Below are positions 26,203-36,447 of a DNA stretch of 43,662 nucleotides, one piece after another (within the stretch, counting starts at the first letter, position 1; every line of letters begins with the position of its first letter). Both the position numbers and the translations under genes were made by a program. Source of the DNA: Chrysochromulina tobinii (Eukaryota; Haptophyta; Prymnesiales; Chrysochromulinaceae); contig JWZX01002781.1 in NCBI GenBank assembly GCA_001275005.1, forward strand, positions 1-43,662. Direction: 5' to 3'. A model generated the notes under the pieces. The model was given only the letters and a program-made list of their open reading frames with translations. It searched no databases and had not been told where the DNA came from.

Positions 26203-29200
26203 AGCGGCGCCGACGCACCCGCCACGGCCATCGCCACGTGGCTCGACGTGTGCATCGAAATCGTCGTGGACGCGTCATGCTGGGCGTGGGGATCGGTGCG
26301 ACATCTGGAGGACGAGATGATCGAGCTCGCATCTCCCGCGAGGACGGGAGATTGGTGGCACGCGGCGCTTCACCGGTGCGCCAGTCAAGAGTGCGAGCTG
26401 CACGTTCTGAAGCTCGAGGCACTCCGAAGATTTCGATCCGCGGAAGACGTCGCTGCGGCGCTGCAGGGGATGCAGTCGCGCAGCACGCTGCCGCCGCTCA
26501 CGCTGCCCCTGGCGCTGCCGTCCCCCTCGCCTTCCTCGGTTCCATGGCTGTCGGAGCTACGGACCGCCGTCGATCGTGCAGAGCAGGCCGTGAATGGGGC
26601 CGTGAACGCTCTGGACGGTTGGTTGAGCATCAAGAATGAGGAGGAGGATGCCACGATGAGACTGCTAGAGGAAGGCGACGGCAGTGGTAACCTCTCGCCG
26701 CCCAGAACGCTCATTCGTGTTACTGCCATCGCCCCTGCTGCTGCCGCCCCTGCTGCTGCCGCCCCTGCTGCTTCCGCCCCTGCTGCCGCCCCTGCTGCAG
26801 CCGCCGCCTCGTCGTCCAGCTCCGCAGCCATACACACCAGGGCCACTCTTACGCGCAACTCGGCCGGCCGTTTCGGCGTCTCCTTTCACTCTCCCGGCGA
26901 CGGCACCATTCGGCTCGAACACATCTCAGACGCGCACGACGTGGACGATGAGCGAAAGCTGCTGTGCGTGGGCGACATCGTGCTCTCGATTAACGGGATC
27001 CCGCTCGAGACACCTCGCGAGTCCAAGACAGAGAGCGAGGAGGCGTTTCTCCTCCTGATCGCCCATTCAGGCCAGCACGTGGTGCTACACGTGTGTCGCC
27101 CGAGTGCGACGGTCCCGCGGGAGCTCTCACGGGCCTCCACCGCCATTCCCCTCAAGCTTTGGCGTGGTGCGGCGGATGGTACAGATGATGACGTTGTGGC
27201 TGAAGCCGCCTCAGCTTCCTCTTCCTCAGCCCCTTCGACCGCCGCTGCAACGCTCGAGCCACGAGCGTCGTCGTGGGCGCGCGACTCGCTCACCGTGCGC
27301 GTGCTCGTGGGGGAGCTCTCTACGCGTGTTGAGAGGACTCAGACGTATCACACGCGTCTTCTGGAGCAGCTGGCTCAGTTGTCGTTGATGCTGCAGCTCG
27401 AGCGGCGGGAACGCGAGCTGCTCGAGCTGCTCGAGCGGCGTGAATCCATGGCGGAGCATCGGCACGAGCAGGCGCAGCCGCACACGGCGAGGGACACCCT
27501 GGCGGCGTGGTGCAACGCATGTAGCGACAGCTGGCGCGATCGGCAGCACCTGTGGTTCGCGCGGGCATATGGGAGGGTTCTGCTCGAGACGACGCTCTGG
27601 CGGACGATGTTGGAGGTGAGGTGGGCCATGTTGAAGCTGCAACTGACGCACGCGAGCCTCGAGTGCAATGCAGCCGCCTCAGCTGCCTATGCAGCCACCT
27701 TTGGCCGTGCCGTCGAGGCCATGGGAACCGGCGTCACCTCGAGTGCGAGCTCGATCGGGCGCTGTATCGAGCATATCGCCCACTCGGCCGCCAACGGCTG
27801 CCACATGTATCTCGCCAATGAGCTCGAGCGGCTGGAGCAGCTCGAGACGACGCGGCCGGAGCAGCTCACAGCGGACTCGAGCGCTGGAGCCAGCACAGTT
27901 TGGCGTCAACGTGCGCGCTTCGACCTCCGGGCGGCTGCGACTCGGCGCAAGCTCGATCGGATGCGGTGGTGGGTGCGCTGGCTGCTGCTGCTGCTGCTAC
28001 GAAGTGTGCAGCTGCTGCTCCTTTGCGTTCGTTGCTTGCTCGCCCTACTCTCGCCCCGCGCCTTGATGATTGAGATGCTCATCATCATGGGCTTCGTCGC
28101 CTCGTCGCCTACTACACTGGGGGTCCTGGGCGCAGGGCAGCAGGGCGTCCGAGCAGACGGGCAGGGTTTCCAGAGTGTCGGCCAAAACGTCGGCCACGGC
28201 ATTCAGCAAAGCGTCCAAACTGTCGGCCAGGGCCTGCACACGGTCAGCGGCGCAGTGGGACAGGGGTTTGGGGCGCTCGGTGCACTTGTGAGCAATGCGG
28301 CGGCCGTCTACGTCTTGCAAATTAGCCCGCCTCCGACGCCTTCCCCATTACCATCTTCTTCACCCCTCTCGCCCCGGCTGACCCTGCCGCCGCCGCAGGC
28401 GCCACCTCCGCCACCTTACCCGTCACCGACACATCTGTCTCATTTGAAGCCCTCACCACCCATGCACCCAGCACTTCTGGCAGTTGCCTGGCATACGGTG
28501 GACAGTCTGGGCCTACATAAGGGTCTTACGACCTCATCACCGCCGCCCCTTCCGTTGCCGCCCTCGAAGCCTCCCCTTCAATCTTCGCCACCACCTGCTC
28601 GGTCTTCGCGGCCACCATCCCTAATGCCGCTGCCGCTGCCGCTGCCGCCACGACCGCCGCATTCGCCCTCGCCGCCGCCGCCGTCCCCTTCTGCTGAATC
28701 ATCTCCCCCTCCTTCCTCACCGCCACCGCACCCGCCATCACCCTCGCCGCCGCCACCCTCGCCGCCGCCGCCACCCTCGCCGCCTCCCAGGCCGCCGCCG
28801 CCCTCGCCCTCACCCTCGCCGCCCTATCGGCGTCATACTCCAGTCTTCGAGATTGAAGGGCCCATCAAGCTCGATGGCCACAGTTGCCTTTATCAGGAGA
28901 AGGGCACGCATGCGGCGTTACCTCTCGGACGCACGCCGTATACCATCGAGGCCTGGATACGACCCGCCGCCTCGGGCAATCCGTACGGAGGCATTGTGGG
29001 CTGGGGCGAGTACGGCATCCTGCATGGCGCCAACGCTCTCCGGATGGACGGATACCATTCGGTGGCTTCTTATTACTGGGGCGACGACCTGCACGTGTAC
29101 CCCCACAGTGACGCATTGATCAACCTCATCGACGGCGAATGGCACCACGTCGCCACCACCTTCGACGGTGCGTGGCGGCAGCTCTTTATAGACTTCAAGC

Positions 29201-32200
29201 TTGTTGGCACCAAGGCGTCCGCCGGCCCTACGGAACTTATCTCCAAGGAGAATTTCTGCATCGGGCGCACCTCCACTTCCGAATTCTTCCACGGGGCCAT
29301 CCGCGGCGTGCGCATCTACGACGAGCTCATCGTGCTCATGGCGAACGAATTCTCGCCCTCGCCGCCGCCGCCGCCTCTTCCTCCGTCGTGGCACCGGTTC
29401 TTTGGCACCCATCCGCGAGCGCCACCTCCGCCACCCCACCCATCGCCGCCTCCGCCACCTTCGCCACCTCTACCATCCCCCCCTCCACCGTCACCTCCGC
29501 CGCCGACCCTTCCGCCGCCGTCACCACCACCACCATCGCCTCCACCTCCATCGCCCCCGTTGCCCCTGCCTCCGCATGCGCCACCTCCGCCACCTTACCC
29601 GTCGCCACCACATCCTTCCCCTTTGCCGCCCTCGCCGCCCATGCACCCAGCACTCCTGGCAGTTGCCTGGCATACGGTGGACGCTGGTCTGGGCCTTGCT
29701 TCACTTGCGGCCCTCATCAAGCTGGTGACGGCAGTTGCGTCGGGTCTGATCGCCGCGTGCACGCTCTTGCTCGCGTTCTATGTCTTACTCGGGGCCTTGT
29801 ATGAAAGTGCCTTGTGGCTGTGCGAGCAAATACAATCGTGGCTGCCACAGCCCTCGGACAACGAGTCGCACGAGCTGCTGGTCGAGGACAAGGAGATGGA
29901 CGGCAACAGACTGGCCGACGTGTCCCTGCTGGCCATGGAGCTCAACGCTCATGACGACAGCGTCGAGGTAGAGTCGCCAAAGCGGGGCTTCCTGCCACGG
30001 GCTGAGCTCGAGAGTCCGTCACGGAGATGGGGACTGACAGAGGAACCACCGCTCCGCTCGCCGCTCCCGGCGACCCTCTCTGCTGACGTGCCCTTCGGGC
30101 TGCTGAAGCCAGTTGCGCACCGCCCTTCATACGTGTCGTATGCAGCCACAGGGGAGATCGTGGCGCCGACACTGGCACAGCTGTCTCGATTACCGCCACC
30201 ACCGCCAGCAACGCCGGAGCCGGTCGTGATCGATCCATGGCTAACCGCGACAGACGAGGCCACTGGCGACACATACTACTACAGGGAGTACAGTGGGGAG
30301 TCGCAGTGGGAACCGCCGTGGCGCTTGCCACTAGGGCTCGTCGTGCTCGCATTTGGCGCAACTGAGGAAGGCGAGCTGAGCGTGGCTGTGGGCATGCAGG
30401 TGACGGTACTTGCCGCGGAGGACGATTGGCTCTATGTGGAAGATCAAGGGCGGCGCGAGGGCATGGTCCCGGCTGCATGCGTGCGCCTGCTGCCAGATGG
30501 TGCTGCCGAGCCATCGCCGACGATTGAGCGCACTCGTCTGGCACTGCCCAATTTTGCTGGGTACACCGCTGACGAAACGAGGCGTGAGGCGCCGCCCTTC
30601 GCACAGCTCCGCCTCCTGCGCGAGTCCTTGGACGCTGCCTTAAGCCCCTCGGGGTTGGACGACACAACAGCAGGGCTCGCTCCGGAGCCTTCGGACGGAG
30701 CTGACTTCGAAACGGGCGGACGGGGGCGCAGCGCACAGAAGCCGCCCACGGTGTACATCACGGAGCCGGAGATGGAGCCGGTGCTGATGCAGACGCCTCA
30801 GCCGGAGCCCACCCCGGAGCAGCACGAGCCGACGCCGGAGCTAAAGCCGGAACCGTCTGCAACGGCTGCTTCCCCGGCCACCCATCCGTCTCAGGATATG
30901 TCTCAGGAGGAGGCTCCGATTCCGTCAGCACCTTCATCAGCCCCGGCTTCCCAGTATATGTCTCAGGAGGCTTCGATTCCGTCAGCACCTTCATCAGCCC
31001 CGGCACCTGCATCAGCCCCGGCTGTCGCCGTCGAGCCGATAACGATCGTGCGCACGAGGCCCTTGGTGCCTCCTCTCGTGATCCCTGCCGTACAGGCAGC
31101 TAAGGCAAAGGCTGCGCAGGAGGATGCAGCCGCAGCGGCGAGCGCGCTGGGGGAGGCGGAGCTGGCCGCTTCGGACGCTGCCGAGGTGGCGGCGGCTGAA
31201 GCGCAGGCGGTGGCGTTGGCGGACGGCGAGGGTAGCATGGCTCATTGGGCGGCCGTTACGATGGCCAACACGGCCGGTGCCGTGCATGCGAGCCTTTTGG
31301 GATGGTTCCATTCCATCCAATCGATGGCGACGCCGCCACCGCTACCGCCAGCTGGATGGGAACGTCTGCCAGACGAGGAGGGGGGCGTCGTGTTGGGCGT
31401 CGAGCATGCTCGGGCTGCTGGGTCTGTCGGGTCTGCTGGGTCTGCTGGGTCTGCTGGGTCTGCTGGGTCTGCTGGGGCAGATCGGCCGTCTGACAATCCC
31501 TACGCCGTGCTCTATTGGTGTGAGGGCAGGCCGTTACCGCGTCCCAGCACCCACCTTCTTGCCCGCTGCCGCGGCGTCGCTCACACTCGCGCCCAGGGGG
31601 CTGAGGCAGCCAATGTACACGCGCCCACGTCGGGCGGAGTTGCGAGGAGCCCACCGAAGATGGTTCCGAAGGTGAAGACGATCGCCATCTCGCCTCGCAG
31701 CGCCGGCAGCGGCGGTGGCGAGTGCTTCAACGCAGCGCGTGCTAGGCTGCAAGCTCCGCGCCGAGGCAGCTCCGCGACCCTGATCAACGCGACGCCGAGA
31801 GCAGCCACGGCACGTGAGCACATGTTCGAATTCAAGCCGCCGCCTCCGGTGCCGATGGTGCAGTCGGCACGCCCATCGTTGAACCCGGCCACCGAGCGCA
31901 CGCTGCAACGCCGGGACTCACTCCGACGCCTGTCCGCCTTGCAGCCGGTGAGCCGTCTCGGCGGCCATTGGAAGGCTCGTCCCCGCGACGTGCCCTCATC
32001 CGCCCTCTCTACCCCACGCGTTGCCCCTCCCCCCGGCTCGACCCCTCGGGACGACGCTCGGTACGACGCTCGGTCCGGCTCTACCTCGCACCGAGCCAGC
32101 CTCTCGCCTGCTCCCAGCCAAAGCCTCTCGCCACCCACGGCACCCTCCGAGGAGATGGACGTGGGAGCAGCGAGCCCTGCTCAGGTTGGGTTGGACGCCA

Positions 32201-32991
32201 GAGGTCAGACGAGTAGCCATCGCGCGGGATGCGTGGGTGCTAGAGATGAGACGTCGAGCCTCGGCAAGGGGATCGAGTTGGGCAGAGCCGAACCTGGCAG
32301 GCGAGAGGAGCCAAGCGGCCTGGACTCCCCGCGCGCTGATTGGTCGATACGCACCCCACCGACCGAACGCTCTCTCCTCTCCCCTCCCGACCGAACTGGT
32401 CCTCCCCTCACGCAAACGGGCATGGAGCCATCGCCCAGACTCGAGCTCCTCAGCGAGGAGCCATCCCAAGAGTGTGGAACTGACAAACCTTCGCCGATGG
32501 AGCCATCGCCCAGATTCGAGCTCCTCATCGAGGAGCCATCCCAAGAGTGTGGAACTGACAAACCTTCGCCGATGGAGCCATCGCCCAGATTCGAGCTCCT
32601 CATCGAGGAGCCATCCCAAGAGTGTGGAACTGACGAACCTTCGCCGACCCTATCATCGACCCATTCGCCGAACCTATCGCCAAATCTATCGCCGACCCTG
32701 TCACGGGCGAAACCATTCGCTTCATTGCGGCCCAAGTCTCCCTTCACACCTCCACGGCGTGAACGGCGTGAGGTAGTGCCACCATTCCAAGCACCATTCA
32801 TGGAGGTCCATCCGCTGGCATTGCCGAATCACGCTCGGGACGACGCGCCCGATGACGTGGAGAATGCACGAGGCGCGTGGCGGCAGAGGAGAATGCACGA
32901 GGCGAGAGCGCAATTTGCTGCGAAGCAGAAGGCGCGAGCAACAGCAGCAGGCCAAGGCTCTAGGCGCGACGAGGCGTTTCTGAACGCATGA
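24532..32991 (+). CDS. giant multidomain membrane protein: PDZ, LamG-like, WW, SH3, SPPPP stalks, ~2,819 aa
   Basis: Single-exon gene of 8.46 kb. Domains in order: a duplicated ~40-residue helical module at ~105-185 (LHKEHLEAISRRM occurs twice); Ser- and Pro-rich linker; a Gly/Asp/Ser repeat; a PDZ domain at ~767-857 (FGVSFHSPGDG, then LCVGDIVLSINGIPLE); coiled helices; hydrophobic segments at ~1148-1172 and ~1176-1198; a Pro-rich SPPPP stalk (~1264-1436); a LamG/concanavalin-like domain at ~1439-1600 (TIEAWIRPAASGNPYGGIVG, then GEWHHVATTFDGAWRQLFID); a second Pro-rich stalk (~1608-1703); a membrane segment at ~1721-1762; a WW domain at ~1900-1934 (TGDTYYYREYSGESQWEPPW); an SH3-like domain at ~1933-1990 (VTVLAAEDDWLYVED); and a disordered tail with three 25-residue repeats. 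The likely layout is an extracellular LamG on wall-like stalks with cytosolic PDZ, WW and SH3, but the topology is inferred. The start is the first ATG (24532); 24565 is an alternative. Confidence 0.8.
26026..26063 (+). repeat. CCGTCCTCT tandem repeat, in frame
   Basis: Four copies of a 12-bp unit (CCGTCCTCTCCG and variants) encode SPPS repeats in the linker before the PDZ domain. Confidence 0.7.
28399..29696 (+). repeat. direct repeat of ~115 bp flanking the LamG-encoding module
   Basis: Copy 1 (28399-28512) and copy 2 (29577-29696) share ATGCACCCAGCACT, then TGGCAGTTGCCTGGCATACG, plus the preceding Pro-rich segment. They encode HPALLAVAWHTVD twice, about 1.18 kb apart. Confidence 0.85.
31413..31475 (+). 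repeat. TCTGCTGGG tandem repeat, in frame
   Basis: About six copies of a 9-bp unit (GGGTCTGCT) encode an AGS repeat in the disordered C-terminal part. Confidence 0.85.
32422..32646 (+). repeat. 75-bp tandem repeat, three copies
   Basis: Copies begin at 32422, 32497 and 32572. Each encodes a 25-residue unit starting MEPSPRFELL and containing EEPSQECGTDKPSP. Copy 1 differs slightly. Confidence 0.95.
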
Positions 32992-33368
32992 GCCGCCCAG
33001 CCGCGGCCCGCGCTGGGTGGGTCGTTCAGTGAGGGAGGGGCTTAGATAGCCTCCTAAAAGCACGCTCATGCACGAAAAGTAGACGAAACGGAATGGTTTC
33101 CGTTGCCGGGACGCTGTAACGGGCGCGAGCGTCGCGGAGCTTGTGGGGGTCCGAGCGACGTGCGCGCGCGCGCGCGTCGTGTGAACAACTCAGCATGCGG
33201 AAAGTTGATGTGTGTCGAACTGTCGATTCAACTGACAGAGCTTTTCGCATACCCGTGTGTCGATTCAAATGACCAATTCGCATAGGACTTCCCAGTGTTT
33301 TTGTCGGTTCAAAAACACCGGGTGTGAATTGAGTGAATCGCGTGTGTGGGAGAGAGGGGTTCCTCGCG
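32992..33368. other. intergenic, probable 3' UTR and promoter
   Basis: 377 bp between two same-strand genes. An alternating CG run (gtgcgcgcgcgcgcgtcg) lies at about 33160-33179. The 3' half is less GC-rich and precedes the dehydroquinase ATG. Confidence 0.45.
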
Positions 33369-34067
33369 ATGTTGCGTTGCCGATCGATCCTCAGCCGCTT
33401 GGCTGCGCCGACTGCTACTCGCCCAGTTGCCGGCCTCGTCGCGCGGTTCGCATCACCCCTTGATCCCAGCTGGCGCCTTGCGGCCGGCGCATTCGCCATC
33501 GCCGCTGCCACTGCGGCCTCCACCGAGAGCAGCCCCACCACGGCCACTACGGCACCCGTGAGCAAGCCCATCAGGGTGATATGCTTGCACGGCATCAACC
33601 TCAACATGTTCGGGAAGCGCGACCCGGCGATGTACGGCACAGCGACGCTTGACGACATCAACGGCCAACTGCTTTCACTCGCATCGGAGCTTGGCTTGGA
33701 GGTCGAGTGTTTCCAAACCAACCACGAGGGCGAGATTGTGGACAAGATCCACAGCATCCACACGTCTGGTGAGTACGGTGCGGTCCTCATCAATGCCGGC
33801 GCATGGACGCACTACAGCTATGGTCTCCGAGACGCCATCGCCATCCTGAAAATCCCGATCATCGAGGTACATATGAGCAACATTCACGCACGGGAGGACA
33901 TGAAGGGATCGAAAGGCGAGTTGATTCGGCACCACTCCGTGATCTCGCCGCTCGCAAAGGGCATCATCGCCGGCTTTGGCGTTGATAGTTACCTGCTCGG
34001 GCTGCGGGCCGCCGCGCAGGTGCTAACGGGCTCTGGCTCAGGCCCCATGATGAACAAAAAGGAGTGA
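33369..34067 (+). CDS. aroQ: type II 3-dehydroquinate dehydratase with organelle leader, 232 aa
   Basis: Converts 3-dehydroquinate to 3-dehydroshikimate, either in the shikimate pathway or in quinate breakdown. The catalytic residues of the type II family are visible: the lid-loop Arg and Tyr in FGKRDPAMYG (Tyr89), FQTNHEGEIVD, INAGAWTHYS (Asn142, His148) and EVHMSNIHARE (His168, Arg175). The usual first motif NGPNLN reads HGINLN here. The enzyme core begins at ~residue 66 and has the normal ~150 residues. The first 65 residues (MLRCRSILSRLAAPTATRPV and an Ala-rich hydrophobic stretch) resemble a mitochondrial presequence or a plastid leader. The ATG at 33369 was chosen; a GTG 36 bp upstream only lengthens the frame. 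Type II enzymes are typical of bacteria and some fungi, so transfer is possible. Confidence 0.93.
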   Translation: MLRCRSILSRLAAPTATRPVAGLVARFASPLDPSWRLAAGAFAIAAATAASTESSPTTATTAPVSKPIRVICLHGINLNMFGKRDPAMYGTATLDDINGQLLSLASELGLEVECFQTNHEGEIVDKIHSIHTSGEYGAVLINAGAWTHYSYGLRDAIAILKIPIIEVHMSNIHAREDMKGSKGELIRHHSVISPLAKGIIAGFGVDSYLLGLRAAAQVLTGSGSGPMMNKKE

Positions 34068-34566
34068 GAACTGCGCTCCCGTTGAGCGTCTTGGCCCTTG
34101 GTTGAGCGTCCGCAACGGGCAGCTTTGGCCCCGCCCCACCCCTATGAGTGTATCAGCATGGAGACCATGGTGCCACGAGAGGTTTGCGGTCTGATTGCGT
34201 GTGAGGGTCGTCGCTCAGCTGCTCCATGATGTTTTCTTCATCAACTCTGCTCCTTGCCTACATGCGATATCTCCGTACGACATACGATACGACATACGAT
34301 AGTCTCCGTATGATATAGGTACGATAAATAACGCCGGCTCTTCCGCGGTCTCCGGTGCTGGCTTCCGCCGAAAAGGCACCGCGAAGATTAGAAGTGAGTC
34401 GGTCGGGCAAAATGTTCCTACATCATTGACCACAGGTCCCCACAAGATTGGTGAACTAGGCATGCGACATTACAAGTCAGGGTCCGATTGCTGTTGACGA
34501 ATTCTGCCATGACAACGCTGCGTTCATCGCGGTCGCTCTCTGACTCTGCGAATCGAATCCGCGGTG
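34068..34566. other. intergenic with small tandem repeats
   Basis: 499 bp. At about 34272-34330 there is a short imperfect repeat of ACGATACGACAT type (cgacatacgatacgacata). No gene seen. Confidence 0.5.
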
Positions 34567-34954
34567 ATGGCTCCGAGTGCGACGACGATAATTCTTGTTG
34601 GAGCGGCTGGCGCGGCTGCGATCTATCTGTTCATCTTGCGCCAGCGGCGACTCGCTATGCTGCCTACGGACGAGGAGCAAGCATGGCTCGACGAGCAGCT
34701 CCGCACTCCGCGCCCGCCCTGCATGTCTCCCGGGAGCCAGGTGTCGGATGAGGAGCAAAAGTGGCTTGACAAGCAAATCCAGAACGTGGAGACGGAGGAC
34801 GTAAGGCTCTGCCCCGCCACTGTAGGTCGGATGCATTCTCAAAACTCCGGTTCGCTTCCCTCGCGCGCAGATGCTGGACGACGCGAGGCAAGCGGCCTAC
34901 GCTCCTGGGGAGGGCAGCAGCCCGAAGAAGCCGCCGTCGAAGAAGGGCCAATGA
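34567..34954 (+). CDS. small single-pass membrane protein, two exons, 105 aa
   Basis: Exon 1 is 34567-34800 and exon 2 is 34871-34954, joined in phase 0. The intron 34801-34870 has a textbook donor GAC|GTAAGG and acceptor GCGCAG. The N terminus is a membrane segment (residues ~6-23: ATTIILVGAAGAAAIYLFIL) followed by basic RQRR, so the N terminus is probably outside or in the lumen. Two similar motifs follow: DEEQAWLDEQL and DEEQKWLDKQI. The C terminus is Lys/Pro rich (KKPPSKKGQ). Without splicing the frame would run on to 35034 with no meaningful sequence. The function is unknown, and I know no named family with this pair of motifs. Confidence 0.7.
34801..34870 (+). other. conventional intron (70 bp)
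   Basis: GTAAGG donor and a pyrimidine-containing end with GCGCGCAG. It has none of the 10-bp filler seen in the other introns of this window. Confidence 0.75.
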
Positions 34955-35524
34955 GGATCGTTCTGAATCCATGTCCACGATTGCGATCCATGCTGCTACT
35001 CGATGTCGTGGCGTCGCGAGTTGATCATCAGTAATTGCCATGTCCTTGGCATGTGCGCATCTGAATCATTGTGCATTGTGGGGCACGGCGGCTCTGAGAT
35101 AGCTCTCGCACGGTGCGCGGGGCCGGGCTCGCTGCATGTGCGCGACCGGCGATTGTGTACTTTAAGCTCAAAGTACACACGAATACTAACCAAAAAGGAG
35201 ACCGGACGGCCTTGCCGACGCCGCGGCGTCGCCAGAGACGGCCACAGTACGAACGCAGATGTATCAGATATCAGTAATGCGTCTACGACTTTTACCTAAC
35301 GAGCGACGTGAACCGGAACAGGCGGCTCGGCTCTACGAGACGAGCCGGAACAGGCGGCTCGGCTCTTCGGTGATCAGCCAGGGTCACGTGTCATCATTGA
35401 CGCGGCACTTATGCCAGGACCGCCGTGCAGCGACGCATCCGAGGGCCGACGCGACGCCGGCGTGACCAGATGCTACGCAGAGGGGTGGGCCAGCTCGGTT
35501 TTGTGAGCGAGCTTGGCCACGCGG
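34955..35524. other. intergenic, with a 32-bp tandem duplication
   Basis: 570 bp between convergent genes. The sequence CCGGAACAGGCGGCTCGGCT occurs at 35313 and again at 35345. No gene seen. Confidence 0.6.
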
Positions 35525-36247
35525 TCATCTCTGCTTCTTGCCAACTTTCATCCCAGCGGCCGCCTCGGCCGCCTTCTCTTTCGCCACCTGATAGCCGAAG
35601 TAGAGGATGCCGAAGAAGACGTACCATCCGTAGCGCTGCAGCAGGCTCCGCGGTTTGGAGTCGTCGGCGGGCTTTCGCCGCGACGCACCTTGCCGCGACG
35701 CCGTCCATGCGGAGGGCTGCAACGGGCCGGTGCACGACCTGCCCTCAGACTCACTAAGAACGCATGCGGGAGCGTGCAGGAAGACGAAGGAGTCCTCGTC
35801 GCTGCACAGGAACTGCACCGCCCCGCCCTTCTTGCCCTTCCACTGCGAATCGGATAGGTGGAAGCGGCCGCCGTTTTGTGCATGGAAGTCAAACTCGAAG
35901 GCAGTCTTCAGCGACTCGAGTGGCTGCGGCTCGGGAGGCTCGTCGCTGTCGGCCGGCTCGGGCGTCGCCGGCACAGGCTTCCTCGAGAGCTGGAATTGGC
36001 CGGACTTGGCGTCGTCGAAGAGCACGCGCACGACCATCTCAGACGTCTTGCCATTGTCATCAACCTCATAGTAGGCGCCCTCGAGCGTGCCTCCGACTAG
36101 CTGAAAGGAGTAGTGGGCGTGCTCCGGCTTCTGGCCCGGCGTATGACGCTCGAGTTCCCACTCTCCCGCGAGGAAGTCGCGGAATGACCACGAATCGTCC
36201 GCAGCCACCGCGATGGCGAGAGCGAGCATCATACCTCGACGACACAT
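35525..36247 (-). CDS. putative type I membrane protein of the secretory pathway, 240 aa
   Basis: No family recognised. The start ATG at 36245-36247 gives a likely signal peptide (MCRRGMMLALAIAVAA, then DDSW). The mature part reads SFRDFLAGEWELERHTPG and continues with beta-rich segments such as YSFQLVGGTLEGAYYEVDD and GRFHLSDSQWKGKKGGAVQF, suggesting a small beta-barrel or lipocalin-like fold. A Pro/Glu spacer interrupts it near residue 95. Near the C terminus is a membrane segment (RYGWYVFFGILYFGYQV) followed by a short charged tail ending KKQR, which looks like an ER-type cytosolic tail. The frame extends upstream but holds no signal peptide. It is divergent from TGS1 (200 bp apart). Confidence 0.65.
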   Translation of the reverse strand: MCRRGMMLALAIAVAADDSWSFRDFLAGEWELERHTPGQKPEHAHYSFQLVGGTLEGAYYEVDDNGKTSEMVVRVLFDDAKSGQFQLSRKPVPATPEPADSDEPPEPQPLESLKTAFEFDFHAQNGGRFHLSDSQWKGKKGGAVQFLCSDEDSFVFLHAPACVLSESEGRSCTGPLQPSAWTASRQGASRRKPADDSKPRSLLQRYGWYVFFGILYFGYQVAKEKAAEAAAGMKVGKKQR

Positions 36248-36447
36248 GCTGTCAAGACGAGAGCAGTCCACGCAAGGTCCTGTGCCACCGCGCGAGTCCA
36301 CGCGTCTTCGGAAGAAATCGGCGCTAATACTTATTTCAATCCGGAAAATTCGTCGCGCATCGTTCAACAGTGCTGCTCCAAGTTAAGAAACTTTTTGTCT
36401 TATTTCGAGAATAATTATATTTTGAGTTCGCAAGCACGCGCGGACTC
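36248..36447. promoter_or_regulatory. 200-bp head-to-head region with AT-rich patch
   Basis: Separates the divergent secretory protein and TGS1. The stretch at 36385-36425 (ctttttgtcttatttcgaga and an AT-rich ATAATTATATTTTG) is one of the most AT-rich segments of the window and is the likely promoter core. Confidence 0.45.

Noticed and set aside
28399-29696. transposon with long direct repeats
   Set aside because: The repeats are coding and in frame, with no inverted ends or transposase; internal duplication explains them.
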